In this document: piece by piece, positions 8,736-18,230 of the stretch | Layout: the number at the start of each line of letters is the position of its first letter | Numbering within the stretch: the stretch's first letter is position 1 | From: Rhodospirillum sp. | GTDB taxonomy: Bacteria > Pseudomonadota > Alphaproteobacteria > Dongiales > Dongiaceae | Direction: 5' to 3' | Assembly (NCBI GenBank): GCA_013822765.1 | Contig: PNKY01000014.1 | Coordinates: 1 to 64,000 of the forward strand | Length of the DNA stretch: 64,000 bases | Made by a program: the position numbers and the translations under genes | The notes under the pieces: generated by a model | Told to the model about the DNA's origin: nothing | The model's database searches: none | What the model saw: the letters and a program-made list of their open reading frames with translations, nothing else

Positions 8736-11333
8736 ATGGACGCCGCCAAACCCTCCTCGGAGGGCCAACCGAAGACTGCCAACGATTCCGGTACCAAGCC
8801 CGCCGAAGGCGCTGCAGCCGCCAAGCGGCCGGAGCAGATGTTCGTCGTGCAGAAGTCCGGTCCCGCTCCGGCGGGCGCCGCGCCCGGTCAGTCAACCCAG
8901 GCCCAGCCGGCCCAGGCTCCGGACGCCGCCGCCAGGAACGCATTCCAAAGCGCGATCACGCAAGGCGTTGCCGCGGCGCGGCCAGGGGCACAGCCTAGTC
9001 CGCAGCCTGCCGGTGCGCCGTCGGCTGCCGGCCAACCTGGGACGCCGGCCAACCAACCAGGCACTCAGGCCGCCGGTCAGCCGGCAGGCGTGCCCGCCGC
9101 TGCGAAGCCGGCAGGGATTCAGCCGCCGCGGCCTCAGGCTGGCGCGGCGGTTCCCGCTACCGTGGCCGAAGCCGGTCTGCCCGAATTGGCCGAAGTTGAG
9201 ATCCGGCCCGATCCGCTGCTGTCCTGCCTCGTCATCCTGACGCGCCTGTTCGGCAATCCGAAGTCGCTGGCGGCGCTGGCCTCCGGCCTGCCGATCGGCG
9301 AAGCCGGCATGACGCCGGATCTGTTCGTGCGCGCGGCGGAGAATGCCGGCCTGTCGGCCAGCAAGGTGCGCCGCGGGCTCGCCGAGACCAAGTCGATCAA
9401 CCTCCCGGCCGTCCTGCTGCTCAAGGACCGCCAGGCGGTGGTGATGCTTTCGCCGGTCAAGAACGGCAAGGTCGACATCGCCACCACCGACAACCTCGAC
9501 GGCATCGTGACCGCCCCGGCCGCGGAGGTGGAGTCGCAATATTCCGGCACCATGCTGGTGGTGCGGCCGAAGATCCGCCTCGACAGCCGCTCCTCGGAAA
9601 TGACCGAGGCCAAGGAGCGCAACTGGTTCTGGGGCGAGGTGATGCGCCACACCCCGGTCTATATCGAGGTGGTGCTGGCGGCGCTGCTGATGAACCTCTT
9701 CACCATCGCCTCCTCGATCTTCGCGATGCAGGTCTATGACCGCGTTGTGCCCAACAAGGCGGTGGAGACCATGTGGGTGCTCACGATCGGCATCCTGCTC
9801 GTCTACGTGTTCGATTTCGCCCTGCGCTCGATGCGCGCGGTGTTCCTGGACAAGGCGGGCAAGGCGCTCGACCGCAAGATTTCCTCGGCGATCTTCGAGC
9901 ACATCCTGTCGATCAAGATGGCGGCCGGCCCGCAATCCTCCGGCGCGTTCGCCAGCAACGTGCAGCAATACGAGACGCTGCGCGATTTCTTCACCTCGGC
10001 CAGCCTGTCGGCGCTGATCGACCTGCCGTTCGTGCTGATCTTCCTGGTGATCATCTTCTTCATCGCCGGTCCGGTGGTGACGGTTCCCGCGGTCCTGATC
10101 CCCACGGTGATCCTGGTCAGCATCCTGGTGCAGTTTCCGATGAAGCGCGCGGTCGAGCGCTCCTACCGCGAAACCTCGCAGAAGCACGCGACGCTGGTCG
10201 AGGCGATCAACGGCCTCGACATGATCAAGGCGACCTCGTCCGAAGGCCAGATGCAGCGCAACTGGGACGGCTATGTCGCCGCTTCCTCGGCGTCGGCCGA
10301 AACCTCGAAGCGCTGGTCGACCCTCGGTATCAACTTCGTAATGCTGGCGTCCAACCTCGCGACCACCGGCGTCATCCTGTGGGGCTGCTACCGGATCTTC
10401 GAATCCGGCCCCACTAGCGACATACACATGACGACCGGCGCTTTGATCGCCGCCTCGATGCTGACCAGCCGCGCCATGGCGCCGCTCGGCCAGATCGCCG
10501 GCCTCATCATCCGCTTCCATCAATCCTTCACCTCGCTGAAGGGCCTGAACAAGCTGATGGAATTGCCGGTTGAGCGGCCGCGCGGCAAGGTCTTCATCCG
10601 CCGCCCGCGGATCGAAGGCGCGATCGAGTTCCGCAACGTCCAGTTCAAGTATCCTGCCGCGCAGACCGCGGCGCTCGACGGCGTCTCGTTCAAGATCCAG
10701 CCGGGCGAGCGGGTCGGCATCCTGGGCCGCATCGGCTCCGGCAAGACCACCATCGAGCGCCTGATCCTCGGCCTCTACGAGCCGAACGAGGGTGCCGTGC
10801 TGGTCGACGGCACCGACATCCGCCAGCTTGACCCGACCGACCTCCGGCAGAATATCGGCTGCGTGCTGCAGGACCCGCATCTGTTCTATGGCTCGGTGAA
10901 GGACAACATCACATTGGGCGCGCCCTACGTCGACGAGGCGTCGGTGATCCGCGCCGCGACCCTGGCCGGTGTCGACCAGTTTGTGCGTCAGCATCCGCTC
11001 GGCTACGACATGCCGGTGGGCGAGAATGGCCGCATGCTGTCTGGTGGCCAGCGCCAGTCGGTGGCGGTGGCCCGCGCCTTGCTGTTGAACCCGCAGATCA
11101 TGGTGTTCGACGAACCCACCAGCTCGATGGACAACAGCACCGAGGCCGCCTTCAAGCAGCGGCTGGGCGCCATCGCGCGCGGCAAGACCATCATCCTGGT
11201 CACCCATCGCCATTCGATGCTGGCACTGGTCGACCGCCTGATCGTCCTGGATCGCGGCAAGGTGGTGGCCGATGGCCCGAAGTCCGGCGTGCTCGAGGCC
11301 CTGATGGGTGGGCGCGTGCAGGCGCGCGAATGA
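8736..11333 (+). CDS. Type I secretion ABC transporter, LapB/HlyB type
   Basis: This 865-residue fused permease/ATPase powers export of the RTX protein across both membranes. Residues 1-150 are a Pro/Ala/Gln-rich disordered extension. Residues 150-285 look like a C39-type domain without the peptidase Cys-box, so it is a docking rather than a cleaving domain. Six membrane helices span about 305-580. The nucleotide-binding domain follows, with Walker A GRIGSGKTT (about 663-671), signature LSGGQ (about 768), Walker B IMVFDEPTS and the H-loop LVTHRH. The HlyD-type gene starts 43 bases after its stop, and a TolC gene follows, giving a complete type I system. The long N-terminal extension is unusual for the family. 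Confidence 0.93.
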   Translation: MDAAKPSSEGQPKTANDSGTKPAEGAAAAKRPEQMFVVQKSGPAPAGAAPGQSTQAQPAQAPDAAARNAFQSAITQGVAAARPGAQPSPQPAGAPSAAGQPGTPANQPGTQAAGQPAGVPAAAKPAGIQPPRPQAGAAVPATVAEAGLPELAEVEIRPDPLLSCLVILTRLFGNPKSLAALASGLPIGEAGMTPDLFVRAAENAGLSASKVRRGLAETKSINLPAVLLLKDRQAVVMLSPVKNGKVDIATTDNLDGIVTAPAAEVESQYSGTMLVVRPKIRLDSRSSEMTEAKERNWFWGEVMRHTPVYIEVVLAALLMNLFTIASSIFAMQVYDRVVPNKAVETMWVLTIGILLVYVFDFALRSMRAVFLDKAGKALDRKISSAIFEHILSIKMAAGPQSSGAFASNVQQYETLRDFFTSASLSALIDLPFVLIFLVIIFFIAGPVVTVPAVLIPTVILVSILVQFPMKRAVERSYRETSQKHATLVEAINGLDMIKATSSEGQMQRNWDGYVAASSASAETSKRWSTLGINFVMLASNLATTGVILWGCYRIFESGPTSDIHMTTGALIAASMLTSRAMAPLGQIAGLIIRFHQSFTSLKGLNKLMELPVERPRGKVFIRRPRIEGAIEFRNVQFKYPAAQTAALDGVSFKIQPGERVGILGRIGSGKTTIERLILGLYEPNEGAVLVDGTDIRQLDPTDLRQNIGCVLQDPHLFYGSVKDNITLGAPYVDEASVIRAATLAGVDQFVRQHPLGYDMPVGENGRMLSGGQRQSVAVARALLLNPQIMVFDEPTSSMDNSTEAAFKQRLGAIARGKTIILVTHRHSMLALVDRLIVLDRGKVVADGPKSGVLEALMGGRVQARE

Positions 11334-11376
11334 TCGCGGCCCAGGAAATCGCCCAGAGAAAGACGAAGCAAGTATC

Positions 11377-12705
11377 ATGTCGCTGACCAATCGAGATCTC
11401 TGGATCGACCCGTCCGAGACGGAGCGGGAAGGCACCAAGCTGTTCGGCCACCTGCTGCTGTTCACGCTGATCGTCATCGTGGTGGTCGGCCTAGTGTGGG
11501 CGAACTACGCCGTGCTGGACGAGATCACGCGCGGCGAAGGCAAGGTCGTCCCGTCCGGCCAGACCCAGGTGATCCAGAGCGTGAAGGGCGGCAAGATCAA
11601 GGCGCTCAACGTGCGGGAGGGCGACATTGTCGAGGCCGGGCAGGTGGTCGCCGTTCTCGACAACACCGAGCTCTCCACCAACGAAGCGGAGCTGAAGCAG
11701 CGGAAATGGACGTCGTCCGCCGCGCTTGCCCGGCTGCAGGCCGAGATCGCCGGCAAGGACGATCCGGCACAGATCACGTTTCCGGATGACCTGCTGAAGG
11801 AGGCGCCGCAGGTCGCCGAGACCGAGCGTTCCGTCTTTGTGATTCGCCAGCAGCAAGTACAGTCCCAGCGCGCGACCATCGTTCAGCAGGTCGAGACCAA
11901 GCAGCAGGAGCTGCGGCAGATCGATACCAAGGTATCGACGGCGCGCAAGAGCCTCGACATCGCGCAGCAGCAGGTGGACATCCTCGTGCCGATGGTCGCG
12001 AACAACATCGCATCCAAGGTCGATCTGCTGCGGGCACAGCAGGAAGTGCAGCAATACCAGTCGGAAATTTCCAACGCAGAGGCCTCGCGGCCGTCGGCCC
12101 GTGCGGCCCTCGCCGAATCGCAGGCGAAACTCAAGGAAATTGACGCAACATTCCGCGCCGATGCCGCGCAGCAGATGAACCAGCACCGCGCCGAACTGGC
12201 GTCGGTCAACGAGCTGTTATTCGGCGCGGTCGCCCAGGGCGGCGAGCAGAGCCTGCGCTCACCGGTCTATGGCACGGTCAAGCAGATCAAGTTCCACACC
12301 CTGGGCGGCGTGTTGCAGCCGGCCGAGCAGCTGATGGAAATCGTTCCGATCGAGGACACGCTGCTGATCGAGGCGCAGATCCGGCCGCAGGATCGCGGCT
12401 TCATTGCCCCCGACCAGGCCGCCAAGATCAAGATCACCGCGTACGATTACAGTATTTACGGCGGGCTCGATGCCAAGGTGGAGCAGATCAGCGCCGACGC
12501 CATTGAAAATGAAAAGAAAGAGCTATTCTTCCGTGTACGTTTGCGTACCGATCGGAACTATTTGATCGGCAAGGACGGCGGCGAACTGCAGATCATTCCG
12601 GGCATGACTGCAACCGTCGATATCTTGACTGGAAAGAAAACAGTCCTAGAGTATCTGCTCAAACCTATTCTAAAGGCACGCGATACCGCGTTGTCAGAGC
12701 GTTAG
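11377..12705 (+). CDS. HlyD/LapC-type type I secretion periplasmic adaptor
   Basis: This 442-residue membrane fusion protein links the inner-membrane ABC exporter to the TolC channel. A short cytoplasmic segment and one membrane helix (about residues 27-47) are followed by the first lipoyl half (GEGKVVPSGQTQVIQS, KGGKIKALNVREGD). A long Gln-rich coiled coil comes next (about 110-280), then the second lipoyl half and beta-barrel (RSPVYGTVKQIKFHTLGG, IRPQDRGFI). The start is the ATG at 11377, because the family begins near MSLTNRDLW. An upstream in-frame ATG at 11308 would overlap the exporter gene. It is in an operon with the exporter. Confidence 0.92.
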   Translation: MSLTNRDLWIDPSETEREGTKLFGHLLLFTLIVIVVVGLVWANYAVLDEITRGEGKVVPSGQTQVIQSVKGGKIKALNVREGDIVEAGQVVAVLDNTELSTNEAELKQRKWTSSAALARLQAEIAGKDDPAQITFPDDLLKEAPQVAETERSVFVIRQQQVQSQRATIVQQVETKQQELRQIDTKVSTARKSLDIAQQQVDILVPMVANNIASKVDLLRAQQEVQQYQSEISNAEASRPSARAALAESQAKLKEIDATFRADAAQQMNQHRAELASVNELLFGAVAQGGEQSLRSPVYGTVKQIKFHTLGGVLQPAEQLMEIVPIEDTLLIEAQIRPQDRGFIAPDQAAKIKITAYDYSIYGGLDAKVEQISADAIENEKKELFFRVRLRTDRNYLIGKDGGELQIIPGMTATVDILTGKKTVLEYLLKPILKARDTALSER

Positions 12706-12844
12706 AAAACTGATGCGAGAGACTGACAAATCTGGTACTAAGCGAAAGGGACACAATCTTAGTGTAGGGTTCCGAAAGAGTATGGTTAAAATGTTGCCCG
12801 TCCGCGGGGGCGGTCGCTCGTAGATTTGCATTTGGGGGAAATCC

Positions 12845-14260
12845 ATGAAGTTGGAAGCTCTGTCGCTTCGTCGTACCTCGTTGTTGCTGGGCACAGCCTT
12901 GCTGACCGGCATTGCCGGTTTTGCAGGAGGCGCGTCGGCCCTGACGCTGCAAGAGGCGGTTGGTCTGATCATCTCGACCAATCCTGAAGTGGGCGTCACG
13001 ATCAAAGACCGCCGCGCCATCGATTATGAGCTGCGGCAGGCCCGCGCGCTCTACTATCCGCAGATCGACGTCCGGCTCGACGCCGGCATCGACTTCTCGG
13101 AAAACGAGACCACCGACACCGGCAACGCCCGCACCAACCAGGGCGAGCACGATCACGGCCGCTGGCTGTATGGCCGCCGCGACGCCCAGGTGACGCTGCA
13201 GCAGCGCATCTTCGACGGCTTCGAGACCGACTCCGAGGTCGAGCGCCAGAAGCAGCGGATTGCCTCCGCCGGTCAGCGGATCCAGGACCAGGGCCAGGTC
13301 TCGGCGCTCGACGGCACGCAGGTCTATCTCGACGTACTGCGCCACACCGAGCGCGTCGCCAACGCTGAAGAGAACGTGAAGGCGCACGAAGAGACGCTGC
13401 GGTTAGTGCAGCGCCGCGCGGAACTGGGCGGCGGCAACGTCGCCGACGTCCGCCAGGCCGAAGCGCGCCTCGCGACCGCCCGCACCAATCTCAACGAGAT
13501 CCAGGGCGACCTGCGCGACGCGCGGGCGAGCTTCCAGCGCGTGATCGGCGTCGAAGCTCAGGACCTCGAGGCGGTGACGCTCGACAACTCGATGGTCGCC
13601 GCGACCGAGGAGGAATCGGTCGCCCGCGGCCTCACCACCAACCCGAAGGTGCTGCTGGCCCAGGCCGACGTGAAGGTTTCCGAGGCCGAGATCGAGAAGG
13701 AAGCGGCGCCGCTCTATCCGCGCCTCGACCTCGAAGTGATCGGCAACAACAACCGTCACAACAACGGCCGCGAAGACACGACCTACAGCGCGACCTTCCT
13801 GCTGGTGGCCCGCTACAACCTCTACCGCGGTGGCGCCGACCTGGCCCGCGTGCGCGAGTTCAAGTGGCGCAAGGCCGAGGCGCAGGAGCAGCTGCGGGTG
13901 CAGGAGCGTGCGGTGGCGGAAGACGTCCGCCTGTCGTGGAGCGCGCGCGATACCCAGCGCAACCGTATCCAGACCCTGACCGACCAGGTCGAAGCCAACC
14001 AGAACACGCGCGATGTCTACGCGCAGCAGTTCGACATCGGCCAGCGCAGTCTGCTTGACCTGCTGGACGCGACCAACGAGCTGTTCCTGTCCAAGAACGA
14101 CTTGATCACCGCGAACTACGAAGAGATCTTCGCCAACTACCGCATCCTGGCCTCGCAGGGCCAGCTGGTGCAGGCGATGGGCGTCGCGTTCCCGACCGAA
14201 GCGACCCCGGGCGAAGCCGAGTTCGAGACCAAGGTGCCGGGCGAGGGCAGCGGCGGCTGA
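12845..14260 (+). CDS. TolC family outer membrane channel (first copy)
   Basis: This 471-residue outer membrane efflux protein starts at an ATG after a GGGGGAAATCC ribosome site. A signal peptide (about residues 1-31, ending near ASA) precedes two homologous halves of helical-barrel OEP repeats. These contain typical LTLQEAVGLIISTNPEV, YPQIDVRLDAG and FDIGQRSLLDLLDA motifs. As the third gene after exporter and adaptor, it is the likely outer-membrane duct for the RTX adhesin. It is distinct in sequence from the second TolC at 16682. The 139-base gap upstream leaves room for its own promoter, but I could not assign one firmly. Confidence 0.92.
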   Translation: MKLEALSLRRTSLLLGTALLTGIAGFAGGASALTLQEAVGLIISTNPEVGVTIKDRRAIDYELRQARALYYPQIDVRLDAGIDFSENETTDTGNARTNQGEHDHGRWLYGRRDAQVTLQQRIFDGFETDSEVERQKQRIASAGQRIQDQGQVSALDGTQVYLDVLRHTERVANAEENVKAHEETLRLVQRRAELGGGNVADVRQAEARLATARTNLNEIQGDLRDARASFQRVIGVEAQDLEAVTLDNSMVAATEEESVARGLTTNPKVLLAQADVKVSEAEIEKEAAPLYPRLDLEVIGNNNRHNNGREDTTYSATFLLVARYNLYRGGADLARVREFKWRKAEAQEQLRVQERAVAEDVRLSWSARDTQRNRIQTLTDQVEANQNTRDVYAQQFDIGQRSLLDLLDATNELFLSKNDLITANYEEIFANYRILASQGQLVQAMGVAFPTEATPGEAEFETKVPGEGSGG

Positions 14261-14292
14261 GCCGTCCCGTCCAGCGCCTAACAGAGTTGTGC

Positions 14293-14323
14293 AAACCGCG
14301 CGTGACCTTCACGCGCGGTTTTT
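14293..14323 (+). terminator. Intrinsic terminator after tolC
   Basis: AACCGCGCGT (14294-14303) pairs with ACGCGCGGTT (14311-14320) around a 7-base loop. The 3' arm runs into five T (14319-14323). It closes the type I secretion operon. Confidence 0.85.
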
Positions 14324-14384
14324 GCATGGTGGATGGATCAGGCACGACTGTGCCGCCACGCCGATAGTCTGCTGAGTTCCACGC

Positions 14385-15659
14385 ATGAGTGCGAAGAAGT
14401 GGGGACCGGATGTTGCCGCGCTCCGGCATCGGGATTTTGCGCTCTATGTGAGCGCGAATTTCCTGACGACGATCGCGCTGCAGATCCAGGCGACCGCGCT
14501 GGCCTTTCAGATCTACGCCATCACGGGCGATATGTTCCAGCTCGGGCTGGTCGGGCTGGCGGAGTTCCTGCCTGCCGCCTTGCTGGCGCTGCCTGCTGGA
14601 CATCTGGCGGATCGCATCGATCGCCGGCTCTTGATTCTGATCGGGGTGACGGCTGAGTTGTTCGCCGCGCTGGCCCTGGTGTTCCTGGCCTCGACCGATC
14701 GCATCAGCGAGGGTGCAATCCTTTCGCTTGCCCTCTGCTTCGGCATCGCCCGTGCGATCGCCACTCCGGCCGCGCGTGCCCTGATGCCTAATCTGGTGCC
14801 GAAGGAGTACCTGCCAAGCGCAGTCGCCTGGTCCTCGACCAGTTGGCAGGTGGCGACGATCGCCGGGCCGGGCCTCGGTGGCCAGCTCTATTCGGGCTTC
14901 AACGGTTGGCTCTATCCGGAAAGCCCCGCGATGGCGTACGGCGGCGCCGCACTGGGCTTCGTCGGCGCGGTCCTGCTGTTCTTCCTCATGCACGGCCGTT
15001 CGGTCACCGTCATGGCCAGGAAAGGGAGCGATTTTCTGGCCATGCTGGCGGGCTTGGTCCTGATCGTTCGCAACCGCCTGCTGCTCAGCACGATCTCCCT
15101 AGACCTGTTCGCCGTGCTGTTTTCCGGTGCGACCGCGCTGATCCCGGTCTTTGCCCAGGACATCCTTCACGTCGATGCCGGAGGGGCGGGAATACTGCGC
15201 AGCGCCCAGGGTGTCGGCGCCACCGTCACCGCGTTGCTGCTGACGCAGTTTCCGCTGCAGCGTCACGTTGGCCGGCGGCTGTTCATGGCGGTCGGGCTGT
15301 TCGGGGTCGCCGCGATCGTGTTCGGCCTATCCCGCGACTTCTGGCTGTCGGCCGCAGCGATGCTGGTGTTGGGCGCGGCGGACATGGTCAGCGTCTTCAT
15401 CCGGGCCACGCTTGTGCCGTTGGCAACGCCCGATGAATTGCGCGGGCGGGTCACAGCGGTCGAATCGGTCTTTATCGGCGCCTCCAACGAACTTGGCGCG
15501 TTTGTGGCTGGCGCGGGCGGTGCGCTGCTCGGGGCAGTGCCGGCGGTGCTGGTGGGCGGCAGCATGACCGTGCTGATCACGCTGTCCTGGGCGGTGTTGT
15601 TTCCCAATCTGCGCCGGCTCGACCGCTTCGCGGACCTTCACGCCAGGGATGGTCCGTAG
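14385..15659 (+). CDS. MFS transporter, EntS-like exporter family
   Basis: This 424-residue protein has about 12 hydrophobic segments. It carries the MFS loop 2-3 signature (LPAGHLADRIDRR, about residues 75-87) and an N-terminus (LRHRDFALYVSANFL) typical of the MFS_3/enterobactin-exporter-like group. It most likely exports a small molecule or siderophore; the substrate cannot be read from sequence. It follows the tolC terminator and so is probably a separate unit. No strong Shine-Dalgarno is seen before the ATG. Confidence 0.82.
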   Translation: MSAKKWGPDVAALRHRDFALYVSANFLTTIALQIQATALAFQIYAITGDMFQLGLVGLAEFLPAALLALPAGHLADRIDRRLLILIGVTAELFAALALVFLASTDRISEGAILSLALCFGIARAIATPAARALMPNLVPKEYLPSAVAWSSTSWQVATIAGPGLGGQLYSGFNGWLYPESPAMAYGGAALGFVGAVLLFFLMHGRSVTVMARKGSDFLAMLAGLVLIVRNRLLLSTISLDLFAVLFSGATALIPVFAQDILHVDAGGAGILRSAQGVGATVTALLLTQFPLQRHVGRRLFMAVGLFGVAAIVFGLSRDFWLSAAAMLVLGAADMVSVFIRATLVPLATPDELRGRVTAVESVFIGASNELGAFVAGAGGALLGAVPAVLVGGSMTVLITLSWAVLFPNLRRLDRFADLHARDGP

Positions 15660-15697
15660 GGTTGACGCGTTGCCGTGCGTTCAAATGGGCAAGGAAA

Positions 15698-15771
15698 TGG
15701 AGGCCCGGGCCGGAATCGAACCGACGTACGAGGATTTGCAGTCCTCTGCATGGCCACTCTGCCACCGGGCC
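15698..15771 (-). tRNA. tRNA-Cys (GCA)
   Basis: The reverse complement folds as a 74-base cloverleaf. Acceptor GGCCCGG pairs with CCGGGCC, the anticodon loop is CTGCAAA with GCA, and the T-arm has GGTTCGATTCC. U73 is the discriminator typical of tRNA-Cys, and CCA is encoded (15698-15700). It lies antisense between two plus-strand genes. Confidence 0.95.
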
Positions 15772-15902
15772 GGAAGCGGCCGGATCAGGAGAGTCCCGAC
15801 GTGGCGGCCGTGTTTGGCGAGCGCACGTATAGGGCCGATCCGGCGAGGCGGTCAAGCATGGGCCGGACCGGCAGCCCGATCCGTTAACCTGGGGTGGATG
15901 CG

Positions 15903-15931
15903 TTGAGTTTGGGTGTCCCGGCGGCTATAAC
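15903..15931 (+). promoter_or_regulatory. Predicted sigma-70 promoter of pcm-tolC
   Basis: TTGAGT (15903-15908), 17 bases, then TATAAC (15926-15931). Transcription would start near 15938, which rules out the upstream in-frame ATG at 15894 as the pcm start. Confidence 0.65.
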
Positions 15932-16025
15932 CGTCCCGGAACGATCATTGGACAGGCTCCCGGAATTTGACGGCAAACCAGCCGCTTCTGGAGCATTCGA
16001 AGGGCCGAGAGGGCAAGCTTTGAAA

Positions 16026-16676
16026 ATGGATTACGCAGTCGCGCGTCAGCACATGGTGGACAGCCAGGTCCGCACCAACAAGGTGACCGATGAGCGCCTG
16101 ATCGAGGCGATCCGCGCCTTGCCGCGCGAGCGGTTCGTGTCGGACCGCGCCCGGGCGCGCGCCTATCTCGACGACGACGTGGAGATCGCGCCGGGCCGCT
16201 ATCTGATGGAGCCGATGGTGACGGCGCGCCTGATCCAGGCAGGCGACGTGAAGCTCGAGGACATGGCGCTGGTGGTCGGCGCTGGCACCGGCTATGCGGC
16301 GGCGTTGCTGTCCCGGCTCGCCAACACCGTGGTCGCGCTGGAGTCCGAGCCGCAGCTGGCCCAGCGCGCGAGCGCGAATTTCTCCGATTTGTCGATCGAC
16401 AATGCCGTCGTGTTCGAGGGACCGCTCAATGCCGGCTGTGCCAAGCACGCGCCCTACAACGCGATCTACCTCGACGGCGCGGTCGAGCAGCCGCCGACCG
16501 TCTTGACCAATCAGCTGGCCGACGGCGGCCGCCTGGTCGGGGTGTTGCTGGACCAGGGCGTCGGGCGCGCCAGCCTCTGGATCAAGAGCGGCAATGCCGT
16601 GTCCCGCCGCGTGCTGTTCGATGCGAACGTCGCGCTGCTGCCCGGCTTCGCCACGCCCCCGCGTTTCGTGTTCTAG
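16026..16676 (+). CDS. pcm: Protein-L-isoaspartate O-methyltransferase
   Basis: This 216-residue enzyme uses SAM to methylate isoaspartyl residues in damaged proteins. The family N-terminus MVDSQVRTNKV, the LPRERFV element, the GRYLMEPMVTARL segment and SAM motif I (VVGAGTGYAAALLSRL, about residues 84-99) are present. ATG 16026 is used. The in-frame TTG at 16020 has better spacing from the AGAGGG at 16007-16012 and could be the true start, adding two residues. Five bases separate it from the next gene. The pcm-tolC-popZ-valS order is common in alphaproteobacteria. Confidence 0.88.
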   Translation: MDYAVARQHMVDSQVRTNKVTDERLIEAIRALPRERFVSDRARARAYLDDDVEIAPGRYLMEPMVTARLIQAGDVKLEDMALVVGAGTGYAAALLSRLANTVVALESEPQLAQRASANFSDLSIDNAVVFEGPLNAGCAKHAPYNAIYLDGAVEQPPTVLTNQLADGGRLVGVLLDQGVGRASLWIKSGNAVSRRVLFDANVALLPGFATPPRFVF

Positions 16677-16681
16677 CGATC

Positions 16682-18058
16682 GTGCCGGGTCCAGCGATGT
16701 TCCTCCTGCGAGGCGCCACGTGGAGCGCGGCAGTGCTGGCGGTCGTCGGATGGGGCGGCGGCGCGCAGGCGGCCAGCCTGTACGAGGCGCTGGCCACCGC
16801 ATATGCGAGCAATCCAACCCTGGAAGCGGCGCGCGCGCAGCTGCGGGCGACCGACGAAGGCGTGCCGCAGGTGCTGTCCGAGTGGCGACCGACGGTTCTT
16901 GGTACCGCGCAGGGCGGGCATGAATGGGACAACCAGAACAAGCCGATCGAGCTCGATCTCGAGAAGAATCCGCGCAGCTTTGGCGTGACCGTGCGCCAGC
17001 CGATCTTCGACGGCTTCGGCACGGTCGCCGGCACTTCGCTGGCGGAAAACCTGGTGCTGTCCGGCCGGGCCCAGCTCACCGACACCGAGCAGACCGTGCT
17101 GCTGAACGCGGTGACCGCCTATATGAACGTGGTTCGCGACACCTCCGTGCTCGAGCTCAACCGCAACAACGAGAAGGTGCTGCAGCGCCAGCTCGAAGCG
17201 ACGCAGGCCCGCTTCGACGTCGGCGAACTGACGCGCACCGACGTGGCACAATCGGAGGCGAGCTTGCAGGGTGCGATCGCCGCTCGCATCCAGGCCGAAG
17301 GACAGCTAACGGCATCGAAGGCGATCTACCGGCAGGTGGTCGGCGAGGATCCCATTGAGGTGAAGATGCCGGAGGGGACACCGACATTGCCGTCCAGCCG
17401 CGAGGAATCCGTCGTCTTGTCGCGCGGTGCTCCCGTCGTACGCTCGGCCGAGTTCCAGGAGCGTGCGGCCAAGGACGACATCGACGTTCAGTTCAGTGAC
17501 ATGCTGCCGACGGTGTCGATCGAGGGCAGCTGGCAACGGGCGCAGGACCTGGGCCAGATCGAAAGCGAGGAAGACGTTGGTTCGGTCATCGGCCAGGTGA
17601 CCATTCCGCTCTATCAGGCCGGCGCGCCGGATTCGCGCGTGCGGCAGTCAAAGCAGCGCTATATGCAATCGCGCCGGCTGACCGACGAAGCCCTGCGTTC
17701 GGCTGAGCGGGAGGCGGTGAATTCCTGGACCCTTCTGGAGACCGTGGCGGCGCAGCTGCGGTCTTTCCAGGAGCAGGTGCGCGCCAACGAAATCGCCTTG
17801 GAAGGCGTGCGGCAGGAGCAGGAGGTCGGCGCCCGGACCATTCTGGATGTCCTGGACGCCCAGCAGGCGCTGCTGACCTCCCAGGTCAGCCTGGTGTCGA
17901 CCCAGACCGACGAGGTGGTGGCCCAGTATCGGCTGCTGGCCTCGGGAGGCGCCCTGACGGCCCAGAATCTCGCCCTGAACGTCGATTATTACGACCCGTC
18001 TCAGCACTACGACAAAGTGCGGAACAAATTCATCGGGACCGGCCCCGGCGTCGAATGA
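16682..18058 (+). CDS. tolC: TolC family outer membrane protein (second, canonical copy)
   Basis: This 458-residue outer membrane efflux channel has a signal peptide ending near AQA-ASLYEAL and two OEP halves, with YASNPTLEAARAQLRA, RQPIFDGFGTVAG, LTRTDVAQSEA and GARTILDVLDAQQALL. The GTG at 16682 is given; the ATG at 16697 (MFLLRGA) is an equally good start that still keeps the signal peptide. It is cotranscribed with pcm and is the copy kept next to popZ and valS across alphaproteobacteria. It therefore probably serves general efflux, while the copy at 12845 serves the adhesin. Confidence 0.9.
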   Translation: MPGPAMFLLRGATWSAAVLAVVGWGGGAQAASLYEALATAYASNPTLEAARAQLRATDEGVPQVLSEWRPTVLGTAQGGHEWDNQNKPIELDLEKNPRSFGVTVRQPIFDGFGTVAGTSLAENLVLSGRAQLTDTEQTVLLNAVTAYMNVVRDTSVLELNRNNEKVLQRQLEATQARFDVGELTRTDVAQSEASLQGAIAARIQAEGQLTASKAIYRQVVGEDPIEVKMPEGTPTLPSSREESVVLSRGAPVVRSAEFQERAAKDDIDVQFSDMLPTVSIEGSWQRAQDLGQIESEEDVGSVIGQVTIPLYQAGAPDSRVRQSKQRYMQSRRLTDEALRSAEREAVNSWTLLETVAAQLRSFQEQVRANEIALEGVRQEQEVGARTILDVLDAQQALLTSQVSLVSTQTDEVVAQYRLLASGGALTAQNLALNVDYYDPSQHYDKVRNKFIGTGPGVE

Positions 18059-18109
18059 CGCCTTGGACCGCCAGCGTGGGTTGCAGCCGGGTGCCGACTA
18101 ACCCATTCC

Positions 18110-18138
18110 TTGAGAAACCCCACCGAAGTAGCTAGGAT
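18110..18138 (+). promoter_or_regulatory. Predicted sigma-70 promoter of popZ
   Basis: TTGAGA (18110-18115), 17 bases, TAGGAT (18133-18138). It leaves an 86-base leader before the popZ ATG. Confidence 0.6.
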
Positions 18139-18230
18139 TACAGGGGATGCGCCCGATCTAGCCGGGATGGGCCGGTCGATGGCGCTTTTAAGGTTTGTAC
18201 GCCGGGAGTAGCACCTCCGGGGACGAGGTT

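Noticed and set aside
8892..11477. 861-codon open frame on the minus strand over the ABC exporter
   Set aside because: It is a GC-driven shadow of the exporter and adaptor genes. It is rich in Arg, His, Asp and Gln with no domain, and the plus strand has complete catalytic motifs.
15649..15906. Short plus-strand frames over the tRNA-Cys region
   Set aside because: They run through a complete tRNA on the other strand and contain no domain.
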